From NCBI GenBank assembly GCA_020026335.1, contig JAHHQO010000015.1, positions 1 to 50,602 of the forward strand: a stretch of DNA of 50,602 nucleotides, in the 5' to 3' direction. This DNA comes from Alistipes sp. (lineage in GTDB: Bacteria; Bacteroidota; Bacteroidia; Bacteroidales; Rikenellaceae). Under the pieces are notes generated by a model. The model saw only the letters and a program-made list of their open reading frames with translations. It was not told the DNA's origin and made no database searches. Position 1 is the stretch's first letter. Every line of letters begins with the position of its first letter. A program made the position numbers and the translations under genes. Of the stretch, positions 1-7,927 are shown one piece after another.

Positions 1-52
1 CGGGGACACAAGGATTTTCAGTCCTTTGCTCTACCAACTGAGCTATGGCACC
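1..52 (-). tRNA. tRNA-Phe (anticodon GAA), 3' end beyond the window
   Basis: On the reverse strand the 5' acceptor strand GGTGCCA is followed by a D arm (GCTC...GAGC) and an anticodon stem AAGGA/TCCTT enclosing the loop CTGAAAA, which gives anticodon GAA. The T arm and 3' acceptor strand lie beyond the left edge. A near-perfect Bacteroidota promoter lies about 40 bases upstream. Confidence 0.93.
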
Positions 53-95
53 ATCGTTCTCAAACTCGGAAGCGGTGTTCCTCATTTGGACGCTG

Positions 96-126
96 CAAAG
101 ATAGATATTATTTTTTAATCTGCAAA
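96..126 (-). promoter_or_regulatory. Promoter of tRNA-Phe (-33 TTTG, 19-bp spacer, -7 TATCTTTG)
   Basis: Read on the minus strand, TTTG (123-126) is followed after exactly 19 bases by TATCTTTG (96-103). This matches the Bacteroidota primary sigma consensus TTTG-N19-TAnnTTTG. Transcription would start about seven bases downstream and leave a leader of roughly 35-40 bases before the tRNA. Confidence 0.75.
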
Positions 127-361
127 TTTTTCGCTTATTTTTTTCGATTTCTCTTTTGCGCATTTTTATCGACCAAGCCCCCGACCGACAATTAACAAAA
201 TGAAGTTCAAAAAGTTACACTTCATCGTTTATTAAATATTTTTTTATCACAAATTCAGCCCTTCTACCCCACTTTTGCCCCGTTTTTGCGACACGCCCCC
301 CCTTCCGATGTGGTTTCCGTTGCCATAATCGAAGGTTTTGCCCCTCGGACACCCACAAAAC
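127..361. other. Intergenic, AT-rich, no gene seen
   Basis: I find no convincing coding sequence here; the short open frames lack family resemblance and start context. One weak inverted repeat is present (ATGAAGT at 200-206 and ACTTCAT at 219-225), followed by an AT-rich tract. Its role is unknown. Confidence 0.5.
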
Positions 362-414
362 CCAAATTCACGACCTTAATATAAGGTATGTACCTCCGAA
401 TTTGGATTTTTTTT
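362..414 (+). terminator. Terminator-like hairpin with T tract just upstream of fprA
   Basis: CCAAATTC (362-369) pairs with GAATTTGG (398-405) and is followed by a run of eight T (407-414). The enclosed bases hold a smaller palindrome, ACCTTA-ATA-TAAGGT. No plus-strand gene lies upstream that would need a terminator, so this could be an attenuator in a longer fprA leader or the remains of a lost gene. Confidence 0.45.
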
Positions 415-416
415 CG

Positions 417-424
417 TACCTTCG
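417..424 (+). promoter_or_regulatory. Possible -7 element of fprA (TACCTTCG)
   Basis: TACCTTCG matches TAnnTTTG at seven of eight positions and lies 29 bases before the fprA start codon. No good -33 TTTG is found 19-21 bases upstream, so this is a weak call. Confidence 0.3.
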
Positions 425-453
425 CCCTACAAAAACGTATAAAAATCAGTCCT

Positions 454-1638
454 ATGAATATCACTGAAATCAAACAGGGAATATACTATGTGGGTGTCAA
501 TGACCGCACCACCTCACGTTTCGAAGGTCTGTGGTCATTGCCCCAGGGTGTATCCTACAACGCCTATCTGGTCGTTGGAGAGAAGGTCGCACTCATCGAC
601 ACCGTATCGGAGGCGTTCGGCAGCCGTCTGTTACACAACATCAAGGAGATTATCGGCGACCGTCCGGTAGATTATCTGGTCATCAACCACATGGAGCCCG
701 ACCACTCGGGTTCGATTTCGACACTGACCATGCGCTACCCCGACATTCAGATTGTCTCGAATGCCAAGGCACTCCAGATGGTCAAGGGTTTCTACTCTGT
801 GGAGAACCCCACCGTGGAGGTCAAGGAGGGCGGTGTCCTCGATTTGGGCGGCAAGACCCTTTCGTTCTACATGGCATCCATGGTGCACTGGCCCGAAACG
901 ATGGTCAGCTGGTGTGCCGAGGAGAAGACCCTCTTCTCGGGTGATGCATTCGGAACATTCGGTGCGCTGAACGGTGGTATCACCGACTCGCAGGTTCACC
1001 CCGAATTATACTGGGACGAGATGCGCCGCTACTACTCTGCCATTGTCGGCAAGTATGGTGCTCCCGTGCAGAAGGCTCTCCAGAAGGTGAAGGGACTCGC
1101 TCCCGAGACCATCTGTTCGACTCATGGCCCCATATGGCAGAAGGAGGTATCGACCGTGATGGACATCTACGACCGTCTGAGCCGCTATGAGGGCGAGAAG
1201 GGTGTAGTCATCGCCTACGGTTCGATGCACGGCAACACCGAGGAGATGGCCGAGCTGACAGCCCGTTATCTGGCAGAGGAGGGTGTAAAGGACATTCGTC
1301 TCTACAACCTCAGCTATACAGAGCCCTCGTTTGTATTAAGCGATATTTTCCGTTATAACACCCTTGTGGTGGCATCACCCACCTACAACGGTTGTCTGTT
1401 CCCGCCCGTGAAGCATCTGTTGGATATGCTCGCCGAGCGCAACATTCCCCAGCGCAACTTCGCACTGCTGGGTTCGTTCACATGGGCATGTGCTTCGGTA
1501 CGCCTTTTGAAGGAGTTTGCCGAGACCATGAAGTGGGAGCCCATCGCTGCACCCGTGGAGATGAAGCAGGGCATTTCGGACGCTGTACGCTCGGAGTGCC
1601 GTCGTCTGGCGCACGAGATTGCAGAGAAGTTGGCTTAG
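454..1638 (+). CDS. fprA: FprA family A-type flavodiiron protein
   Basis: This 394-residue cytoplasmic flavoprotein is expected to reduce O2 to water (or NO to N2O) with electrons from rubredoxin or a similar carrier, protecting an anaerobe from oxygen. The N-terminal metallo-beta-lactamase-like half keeps the diiron ligands: HMEPDH (H79, E81, D83, H84), H145 in VHWPE, D164 in SGDAF and H224 in STHGP. The C-terminal half is a flavodoxin domain with the FMN loop YGSMHGNTEEM near residues 255-265. Length matches single-unit FprA proteins with no fused rubredoxin. The start at 454 is chosen because homology begins at MNITEI; the frame is open further upstream to 388, but that extension looks non-coding. 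The ugd gene follows 35 bases later on the same strand. Known family; in vivo substrate choice is not visible. Confidence 0.93.
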   Translation: MNITEIKQGIYYVGVNDRTTSRFEGLWSLPQGVSYNAYLVVGEKVALIDTVSEAFGSRLLHNIKEIIGDRPVDYLVINHMEPDHSGSISTLTMRYPDIQIVSNAKALQMVKGFYSVENPTVEVKEGGVLDLGGKTLSFYMASMVHWPETMVSWCAEEKTLFSGDAFGTFGALNGGITDSQVHPELYWDEMRRYYSAIVGKYGAPVQKALQKVKGLAPETICSTHGPIWQKEVSTVMDIYDRLSRYEGEKGVVIAYGSMHGNTEEMAELTARYLAEEGVKDIRLYNLSYTEPSFVLSDIFRYNTLVVASPTYNGCLFPPVKHLLDMLAERNIPQRNFALLGSFTWACASVRLLKEFAETMKWEPIAAPVEMKQGISDAVRSECRRLAHEIAEKLA

Positions 1639-1673
1639 AAGGTCTGCGGCGGAAAAAGTCAAGGCGATAATCT

Positions 1674-2993
1674 ATGATGAAGATAGCAATAGTCGGAACA
1701 GGATATGTGGGTCTCGTGTCGGGAGCATGCTTTGCCGAGATGGGACTCGACATCACCTGTGTGGATACCGACCGCCGGAAAATCGAAGGCCTCAACGCCG
1801 GCATCATACCCATCTATGAACCGGGATTGGAGGAGTTGGTCAAGAGCAACATGGCGGCAGGCCGTCTGCACTTCACCACCGACCTCTGCTCGTGTCTGGA
1901 CAGTGTGCAGGTGGTCTTCTCGGCTGTCGGCACGCCCCCCGATGAGGACGGTTCTGCCGACTTGAAATATGTGCTGGAGGTGGCACGCACGTTCGGTGAG
2001 CACATCAACCGCTACACGGTGCTGGTCACCAAGAGTACCGTTCCCGTGGGCACGGCACAGAAAATCAAGGCTGTCATCCGCGAGGAGCTGCAACGGCGCG
2101 GTCGCGAAGACATCGAATTTGATGTGGCATCGAATCCCGAATTTCTGAAGGAGGGAGCCGCCATCAAGGACTTCATGTCGCCCGACCGTGTGATTGTGGG
2201 TGTAGAGAGTCTGCGCGCACGCGAAATCATGGCCAAGCTCTACCGTCCGTTCCTGATTAACAACTTCCGTGTGCTGTTCATGGACATCGCCTCTGCCGAG
2301 ATGACCAAGTACGCCGCCAACGCCATGTTGGCCACCCGCATCTCGTTTATGAACGAAATCGCGCGTCTGTGCGATGCCGTGGGTGCCGATGTGGAGATGG
2401 TGCGCAAAGGTATGGGCTCCGATGCCCGTATCGGCAACAAGTTCCTCTATCCCGGTTGCGGTTACGGCGGTTCGTGCTTTCCCAAGGATGTGAAGGCCCT
2501 CTGCCACACAGCCGAAGAGAACGGCTGCCGTATGGAGATTGTCCGCGCGGTGGAGCAGGTCAATGAGCGTCAGAAATCCATCGTCTTCGAGAAGTTGCAA
2601 TCGCAATTGGGCGACCTTCACGGTAAGGTCATCGCCCTGTGGGGATTGTCCTTCAAGCCCGAGACCGACGATATGCGCGAAGCTCCGGCTTTGGTGGTTA
2701 TCCGTCTGCTAATCGAAGCAGGTACCGAAATCCGTGTCTTCGACCCCGTGGCCATGCCCGAATGTCTCCGACGAATGGGCAACCGCCACATCTACTACGC
2801 GCAGTCGATGTACGAGGCTGCCGAGGGAGCGGATGCCGTGGCGTTGCTCACCGAGTGGAAGGTATTCCGTATGCCCGACTGGTCGAAGTTGCGCGAGACA
2901 ATGCACGACACCGTAGTGGTCGATGGTCGCAACATCTTCGACAAGGAGGAGGTTTTGGCGGCAGGATTCCGCTATACGGCAATTGGACGATAA
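1674..2993 (+). CDS. ugd: UDP-glucose 6-dehydrogenase
   Basis: This cytosolic enzyme oxidises UDP-glucose to UDP-glucuronate with two NAD+, supplying capsule or surface-polysaccharide precursors. The 439-residue protein opens with a Rossmann motif IVGTGYVGL (residues 6-14) and has the central helix region TKYAANAMLATR (211-222). It carries the GCGYGGSCFPKDVKAL signature (261-276) with catalytic Cys268. A C-terminal UDP-binding domain includes LSFKPETDDMREAP. Two ATG codons are adjacent at 1674 and 1677, and either could be used. It may share a transcript with fprA (35-base gap), although the functions are unrelated. A strong bidirectional terminator follows. Confidence 0.95.
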   Translation: MMKIAIVGTGYVGLVSGACFAEMGLDITCVDTDRRKIEGLNAGIIPIYEPGLEELVKSNMAAGRLHFTTDLCSCLDSVQVVFSAVGTPPDEDGSADLKYVLEVARTFGEHINRYTVLVTKSTVPVGTAQKIKAVIREELQRRGREDIEFDVASNPEFLKEGAAIKDFMSPDRVIVGVESLRAREIMAKLYRPFLINNFRVLFMDIASAEMTKYAANAMLATRISFMNEIARLCDAVGADVEMVRKGMGSDARIGNKFLYPGCGYGGSCFPKDVKALCHTAEENGCRMEIVRAVEQVNERQKSIVFEKLQSQLGDLHGKVIALWGLSFKPETDDMREAPALVVIRLLIEAGTEIRVFDPVAMPECLRRMGNRHIYYAQSMYEAAEGADAVALLTEWKVFRMPDWSKLRETMHDTVVVDGRNIFDKEEVLAAGFRYTAIGR

Positions 2994-3008
2994 ACAATTT
3001 TACACAAT

Positions 3009-3047
3009 AAAAAAGTCCCGAGAACTTCATGGTTTTCGGGACTTTTT
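3009..3047. terminator. Bidirectional Rho-independent terminator between ugd and yhcH
   Basis: AAAAGTCCCGA (3011-3021) pairs with TCGGGACTTTT (3036-3046), flanked by A and T runs, so it can serve both converging genes. Confidence 0.85.
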
Positions 3048-3065
3048 GTTGATATAAGGGTCAGA

Positions 3066-3515
3066 TTACTTGCGCACCTTAACGATGATTTTCAACACCT
3101 TACCCTCGCCAATCATGGGCGCGTGGCCGTCCTCGGGGAAGAGAATGGTGAACTGTCCGGGACGCATGGTGTAGAAAGTCTGCGCCTTGTCATCGAAGAA
3201 CTGGATATCCTTCTCCTTGCTGAACTCGCCGAGAGGCATCTTCAAATCCTTGCGCTCCATCCAGCCGAAGGTCTCCTCGGGACCGTCAATCAGCACCTGG
3301 ATGTCGATATAATCGTTGTGAATCTCCAATTTGGCGTCCTCGGGGGTCTTCAAATCGGGAGTCATGACATTGACAAAAATATCACGGCCGTCAAGCTCGT
3401 GCATACCGGGAGTCATGTTGTTCCAATCGGTAGTGGCAATCAGTTCGAAAGCACGCTTGAAACGGGGGTGCACACCGTAGTAGAGTGCGCTGTTCTTCAA
3501 TGAATCAAAAATCAT
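3066..3515 (-). CDS. YhcH/YjgK/YiaL family protein (DUF386, cupin-like)
   Basis: The 149-residue protein matches the YhcH/YiaL beta-sandwich family, whose members are linked to sugar and sialic-acid metabolism and are sometimes called EbgC-like. Visible family features are the opening MIFDSLKN, the segment KLEIHNDYIDIQVLIDGPE (about 82-100), and a C-terminal strand with GQFTILFPEDGHAPM that carries a histidine typical of the metal site. The exact substrate is not known. It lies 31 bases downstream of the exonuclease/phosphatase-fold gene and is probably the last member of that minus-strand operon. Confidence 0.88.
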   Translation of the reverse strand: MIFDSLKNSALYYGVHPRFKRAFELIATTDWNNMTPGMHELDGRDIFVNVMTPDLKTPEDAKLEIHNDYIDIQVLIDGPEETFGWMERKDLKMPLGEFSKEKDIQFFDDKAQTFYTMRPGQFTILFPEDGHAPMIGEGKVLKIIVKVRK

Positions 3516-3546
3516 AGCAGTCTGTATCTAAATAAGTTTGTGTAAT

Positions 3547-4686
3547 TTAGTTCTTCTTGAGTCTCACAATCACGGGATAGTGATCGGAATAAGGCACATA
3601 GGGCACTTCGTAGGACAACACCTCGAAGCCCGGAGAGCTCAACACATAGTCGATGCGCAACAACTCCAGAAATTTGTTGTAGGTGTGCGAATATCCCGAA
3701 CCCTGCTCGGCAAAGGCATCGGTCAATCCATCAGACATCACACGATAGGCATACGACATGGGAGTATCGTTGAAGTCGCCACACACGATTTTACGGGTGT
3801 GTACCTTATCAATATCCATGGCAATGCTGTCCACCTGTCCCGAACGCAGGACGCTCGTGGAGCGGAATCGCGAAATGATGCTCTTGATTTTGTCCTCACG
3901 ACCGTGGTCGAGAATCAGGCTACGACCTGTCAGGAAGTCGTTGTCCTCCTTCTTGATATTGGTCGAGTGAAGGTGGTTGTTGAACACGCGCACCGTATCT
4001 TCACCCACCAAAATATCTGCCCACACCGAGGACAAGGGTGTCAGCACTACTCCCGAACGCAAAATTTTGTGTCGGCTGAAGATGGCTTGTGCCGTTGAAG
4101 GTAAATTCATCTCGTTACGCACTTCACCCAATGTTGCATAGTCATAGGTTTCCAGCAGAGATTTAAACTCTTCACTGCCATTGGCTCGCCATACGTTAAA
4201 CTCCTGCAAACAGAGGATATCGGGCTTTTGCTCTTTTATAAAACGAGCAACGCTGTCTGTCACGACTTTCTCATACACCGGCGAATGGAAATCGCAGATG
4301 TTATAAGTGATGAACTTCAGCGTTCCACGGCCGTATTTCTCCTCGCCATAGTCCTTCTGAAAGTCGAAATGCCAGAAGAGCGACAGCTTGAAGAGTCCCA
4401 GCACCACGAAGAACATCATCACCGATGCAGGCACCCATCTCCATCGGATAATCCAATAGAGCATGAGCAGCAGGACTCCCATATAGGTAGCCGGAGCCAC
4501 CAAACCCAGCACGGGGAAAATCCATGCGCGCGCGGGATTTACGTAGGGGGTGATGAAAGTCAGCACCGCCATCACCGCCGCAACGATGGTTACCAGCAGC
4601 ATCACGGTATCGAACACACGCATGAAGAACGACTTTTTCTTCTTCACATTGTCGTGTCCGTAATCATCATAAATATTCGTTGTCAT
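3547..4686 (-). CDS. Membrane-anchored endonuclease/exonuclease/phosphatase family protein
   Basis: The 379-residue protein has three predicted N-terminal membrane helices (about residues 25-48, 55-82 and 86-106), then a DNase I-like fold domain. Catalytic signatures are N129 in TYNI, E162 in CLQEFN, the CGDFND motif near 300, and the terminal SDHYP (D368, H369). The family includes nucleases, phosphodiesterases and lipid phosphatases, so the substrate cannot be read from sequence; the fused membrane domain is common in Bacteroidota. Its start is one base from the end of the rhomboid gene, so they are almost certainly cotranscribed. Confidence 0.88.
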   Translation of the reverse strand: MTTNIYDDYGHDNVKKKKSFFMRVFDTVMLLVTIVAAVMAVLTFITPYVNPARAWIFPVLGLVAPATYMGVLLLMLYWIIRWRWVPASVMMFFVVLGLFKLSLFWHFDFQKDYGEEKYGRGTLKFITYNICDFHSPVYEKVVTDSVARFIKEQKPDILCLQEFNVWRANGSEEFKSLLETYDYATLGEVRNEMNLPSTAQAIFSRHKILRSGVVLTPLSSVWADILVGEDTVRVFNNHLHSTNIKKEDNDFLTGRSLILDHGREDKIKSIISRFRSTSVLRSGQVDSIAMDIDKVHTRKIVCGDFNDTPMSYAYRVMSDGLTDAFAEQGSGYSHTYNKFLELLRIDYVLSSPGFEVLSYEVPYVPYSDHYPVIVRLKKN

Positions 4687-4687
4687 T

Positions 4688-5293
4688 TTAGAAACGGATT
4701 ATGTCTCTCTTTTTCCACCACATGAGGAGCAGCAGTCCCCACAGCATACCGCCCACATGAGCGAAGTGAGCCACATTGCCCACGCCTCTCCAGCCTGCGA
4801 AAAGCTCGATGACGGCATAGATGATGACAAACCATTTGGCCTTCATCGGAATGGGCGGAATGAGCAACATGATGACGGCATTGGGATGCAGCACACCAAA
4901 GGCGAGCAGCAAGCCCATCACGGCACCCGAAGCACCCACCAGCGACATGGGCAGTTCACCCAACACGGCAGCCACGAGGTACTGAATGAGGGCGGCACCC
5001 ACACCGCAGACCATGTAGTAAATCAAAAAACGCTTCGAGCCCAGCTCATACTCCAGCGTGCGACCGAACATCCACAGGCCGAACATATTGAAGAACAAGT
5101 GCTCGAATCCGGCGTGCATGAACATATAGGTGATGAACTGATAGGTATGGAACCACTCGAAACCCAACCACAGGGCGCAGAACTCCATGATTCCTCGTCC
5201 GATGGGCAACATGGTGGTTGCCATGAATGCCAGAAGGTTAATAATCAGCAGGTTCTTCACCACAGGCGGTGTACTCAAAAAATTATTACTCAT
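4688..5293 (-). CDS. Rhomboid family intramembrane serine protease
   Basis: The 201-residue protein has six hydrophobic segments typical of the basic rhomboid fold. It cleaves transmembrane substrates inside the bilayer. The catalytic dyad is S122 in GASG and H179 in AHVGG, and the HxxxxHxxxN element on helix 2 is present (H60, H65, N69). All signature residues are intact, so it should be active. It sits between mutL (45-base gap) and the membrane exonuclease/phosphatase-fold gene (one base). Natural substrates are not predictable. Confidence 0.93.
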   Translation of the reverse strand: MSNNFLSTPPVVKNLLIINLLAFMATTMLPIGRGIMEFCALWLGFEWFHTYQFITYMFMHAGFEHLFFNMFGLWMFGRTLEYELGSKRFLIYYMVCGVGAALIQYLVAAVLGELPMSLVGASGAVMGLLLAFGVLHPNAVIMLLIPPIPMKAKWFVIIYAVIELFAGWRGVGNVAHFAHVGGMLWGLLLLMWWKKRDIIRF

Positions 5294-5338
5294 ATTTCAA
5301 TCTTATTCAAAAAAAATTTATTGCTGACGGGCTGTCGT

Positions 5339-7381
5339 TTAGCCCAGTTTCTTACGTATTTCGTCTGCGGTAATCTCCGCCACAATGGATTTGCCCGACG
5401 GGGTGAAGCTGATGTTTCCCGTGTCGGCGAGCTGTGCAAGCAGAGCCTCGCACTCCTCGCGGTTGAGATTGCGAATCAGTCCCTTCGAAGCCCCCACAGC
5501 CATTGCCGAGGCAATCTTCTCGCGGCGCACCTCCTCCAGCGATACGGGCATCGAGAAGGCCTGCAACAGGGAGTAGAGCATCTGGTCGATCACCTCGATG
5601 GGCAGGTCGGCAGGAGCACCCTTCACCTCGATGACACCCTCACCGCAATAGTCGATGTCGAAGCCCAGCGATGCAAACTCCACATCGTGCTCCTCCAAGA
5701 GATGGTACTCATCGAGCGAGAGGGTCAGTTTCTCGGGGAAGAGCAACTGCTGGCTCACCGATGAACCGTTGGAAATCATACGCATATAGTCCTCATAGAG
5801 GATACGCTCTCTGGCGCGGCGCACATCAACCACCACTAAACGACCCGACATGAAGGCGAGGATATATCCGCCTGCCATGGGCATCGGTGACGAGAATTGG
5901 GGCTTTGCCTCCTCCATATTGGGCAATAATTGCTCCACATCCGCTCCCGAGGGGATAAAATCGAGAGTGCTTTCCTCCGTTCCCACATCATTGACCTCGC
6001 CCGATACGAACTCCTCGAATCGGGGATTACCCTCCGACTCGATGTCTGTCACCTCGGCATCCTTATACGAGGTGTCGGAGAGCGGAATCTTATATTCGCG
6101 GTTCTCCTCCTCCCATTCGTTTGCCGAAGTCATGCCGCTACCCGAGGGTACAGACTCGTACTCCACGCTGTCGGGCTCCATCGAGGCCTGCGGTGCATCA
6201 CCGCCAAAGCCCGAAGCGTCGATATCCACGAAGTCGGACTTGGCATCCGAGGACGAGAAGAAATCGTTGTCGCTCAAGAAAGGATTATAGGCTCCGTTCG
6301 ACATCGAACGGGGCTCTTTGTAGACCGCGCCCTTCTCCATGACGGGAATCTCCACGGACTCCTCCTTGTCGAAATCCATCATCGGCACGGCACCCGTGCG
6401 CGCGAGGGTTTCTCTCACCGAAGCGTTGATAATCTGCCATACGGCCTCCTCATCGGCGAACTTCACCTCCAGCTTCTGGGGGTGGACATTCACATCGATG
6501 CGCGAGGGGTCGATGGTCAGATAGAGGAAATAGGACGGGGTTGTATTTTCGGGAATCAGTTTTTCGTAGGCCTTCAACAATGCGCTGGTAATGTAGGCAC
6601 TCTTGAAATAACGGCCGTTAACAAACAGATACTGTTCGGGATTACGGCGTTTGGCGGCAGCCGGCAGACCGATATATCCGTCCACACGGGCTATCGAGGT
6701 ATCGGCACTCACCTCCAAAAGGTTGTGCTTGATGCTTTTGCCCACCACATCGACAATACGTCCCGCGAGCGATGCCATCGGCAGGGCATAGACGGGAGCG
6801 TCATTGACATAGAGTTCGAAGGTTACCTTCGGGTTGCACAACGCCACCTTCTTGAACTCCGAGCGCACCTGCAGCACGAGTTTGGGCGTGCTGTCCAGGA
6901 ATTTACGGCGTGCGGGGACATTGTAAAAGAGGTTGCGCACCAGAAACTGCGCACCCACGGGACACATCACCGGCTGCTGCGAGACGAACTCGCCACCGTG
7001 AATTTCGGTGCACGTACCCATCTCGTCCTCCTCCTGTCGCGTGCGCAACTCCACCTCTGCCACCGCACCGATGGAGGCCAGTGCCTCGCCGCGGAAACCA
7101 AAGGTGGTGAGGGCGTAGATGTCGTCCACGCTCTTGATTTTGCTGGTGGCATGACGGTCAAAAGCCATTCGGGCATCAATGGGCGACATACCGCAACCGT
7201 CATCGACAATCTGTATCAGGTCGCGTCCGCCCTCGCGGATATTCACCTTCACCGACTTGGCTCCGGCATCGATGGCATTCTCCATCATCTCCTTCACCAC
7301 CGATGAAGGGTGCTTGACCACCTCACCTGCCGCGATTTGGTTGGCGACAATCTCGGGTAATAATTTGATACGTTCTGCCAT
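5339..7381 (-). CDS. mutL: DNA mismatch repair protein MutL
   Basis: The 680-residue protein has an intact N-terminal GHKL ATPase: N35 in MMENAIDAG, DDGCGMSP (60-67), RHATSK (76-81) and GFRGEALASIG (95-105). An acidic linker of about 150 residues follows (about 335-485), then the C-terminal dimerisation domain. In that domain the metal-binding endonuclease motif DQHA(X)2E(X)4E is degenerate: residues 519-530 read DVRRARERILYE, so D and both E remain but the H is replaced by R. The usual C-terminal CPHGRP zinc motif reads TPSGKS (660-665). It may therefore act as a matchmaker without nicking. It follows a small membrane protein gene with no gap. Confidence 0.95.
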   Translation of the reverse strand: MAERIKLLPEIVANQIAAGEVVKHPSSVVKEMMENAIDAGAKSVKVNIREGGRDLIQIVDDGCGMSPIDARMAFDRHATSKIKSVDDIYALTTFGFRGEALASIGAVAEVELRTRQEEDEMGTCTEIHGGEFVSQQPVMCPVGAQFLVRNLFYNVPARRKFLDSTPKLVLQVRSEFKKVALCNPKVTFELYVNDAPVYALPMASLAGRIVDVVGKSIKHNLLEVSADTSIARVDGYIGLPAAAKRRNPEQYLFVNGRYFKSAYITSALLKAYEKLIPENTTPSYFLYLTIDPSRIDVNVHPQKLEVKFADEEAVWQIINASVRETLARTGAVPMMDFDKEESVEIPVMEKGAVYKEPRSMSNGAYNPFLSDNDFFSSSDAKSDFVDIDASGFGGDAPQASMEPDSVEYESVPSGSGMTSANEWEEENREYKIPLSDTSYKDAEVTDIESEGNPRFEEFVSGEVNDVGTEESTLDFIPSGADVEQLLPNMEEAKPQFSSPMPMAGGYILAFMSGRLVVVDVRRARERILYEDYMRMISNGSSVSQQLLFPEKLTLSLDEYHLLEEHDVEFASLGFDIDYCGEGVIEVKGAPADLPIEVIDQMLYSLLQAFSMPVSLEEVRREKIASAMAVGASKGLIRNLNREECEALLAQLADTGNISFTPSGKSIVAEITADEIRKKLG

Positions 7382-7825
7382 CTATTCCTGATAATCGTTG
7401 GGTACAATCACTATCTGCTGGTCCTGCCACTCCACATCGGAGATGTGCGACTGGTCGAACTCGTCACGCGGTTCCGCGCGCTGCTCCTCCACCACGGTGC
7501 TCTCCACAGGGGTCGATGTGGCGCGGAAGAAGGTCTCCATCAGACGCGGAAAGAGGAACGAAAATACCAACATGACAATCAACACCCCCAGAGCGAGTTT
7601 CCAGATGCCTGCCATGCCGTTTTCGCGGCGGTCGCGGTGGGCATTGCGAGCTTCTCGCTGTGTGCGGATATATTGTCCCGGACGATACTCTCTTTCGGCA
7701 TCCTCCGCTCTTTCACCGCGCAACTCCGCACGACGCTGCTCACGAGCATCCTTTTCGGGGTCGTAAAAACGCGGTATGTAGTTAAATCTGTTAGCGTGTT
7801 TCTTGAAAGGGCTGAATCCCAACAT
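7382..7825 (-). CDS. Conserved-looking single-pass membrane protein, function unknown
   Basis: This 147-residue protein is not one I can assign to a named family. Residues 1-70 are highly charged (rich in Arg, Glu and Asp), one membrane helix lies at about 72-92, and the last 50 residues are acidic and probably periplasmic. The positive charges before the helix suggest the N terminus is cytoplasmic. Its stop codon directly abuts the mutL start, implying translational coupling. Similar small genes near mutL occur in Bacteroidales, but no function can be stated. Confidence 0.7.
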   Translation of the reverse strand: MLGFSPFKKHANRFNYIPRFYDPEKDAREQRRAELRGERAEDAEREYRPGQYIRTQREARNAHRDRRENGMAGIWKLALGVLIVMLVFSFLFPRLMETFFRATSTPVESTVVEEQRAEPRDEFDQSHISDVEWQDQQIVIVPNDYQE

Positions 7826-7927
7826 AATTTTCCTCTTTTTTGTTCAAAAAGCGTATTCTCTAAAAACAAGAAAATCCGCATCCTTAATTGTGTAAAGATA
7901 CGAATTTTCTATTTATTTTATTGTCTG

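Noticed and set aside
5930..7306. Long plus-strand open frame opposite mutL
   Set aside because: It is the antisense shadow of a GC-rich gene; its product is His/Arg-rich, without any domain, while the minus strand encodes an unmistakable MutL.
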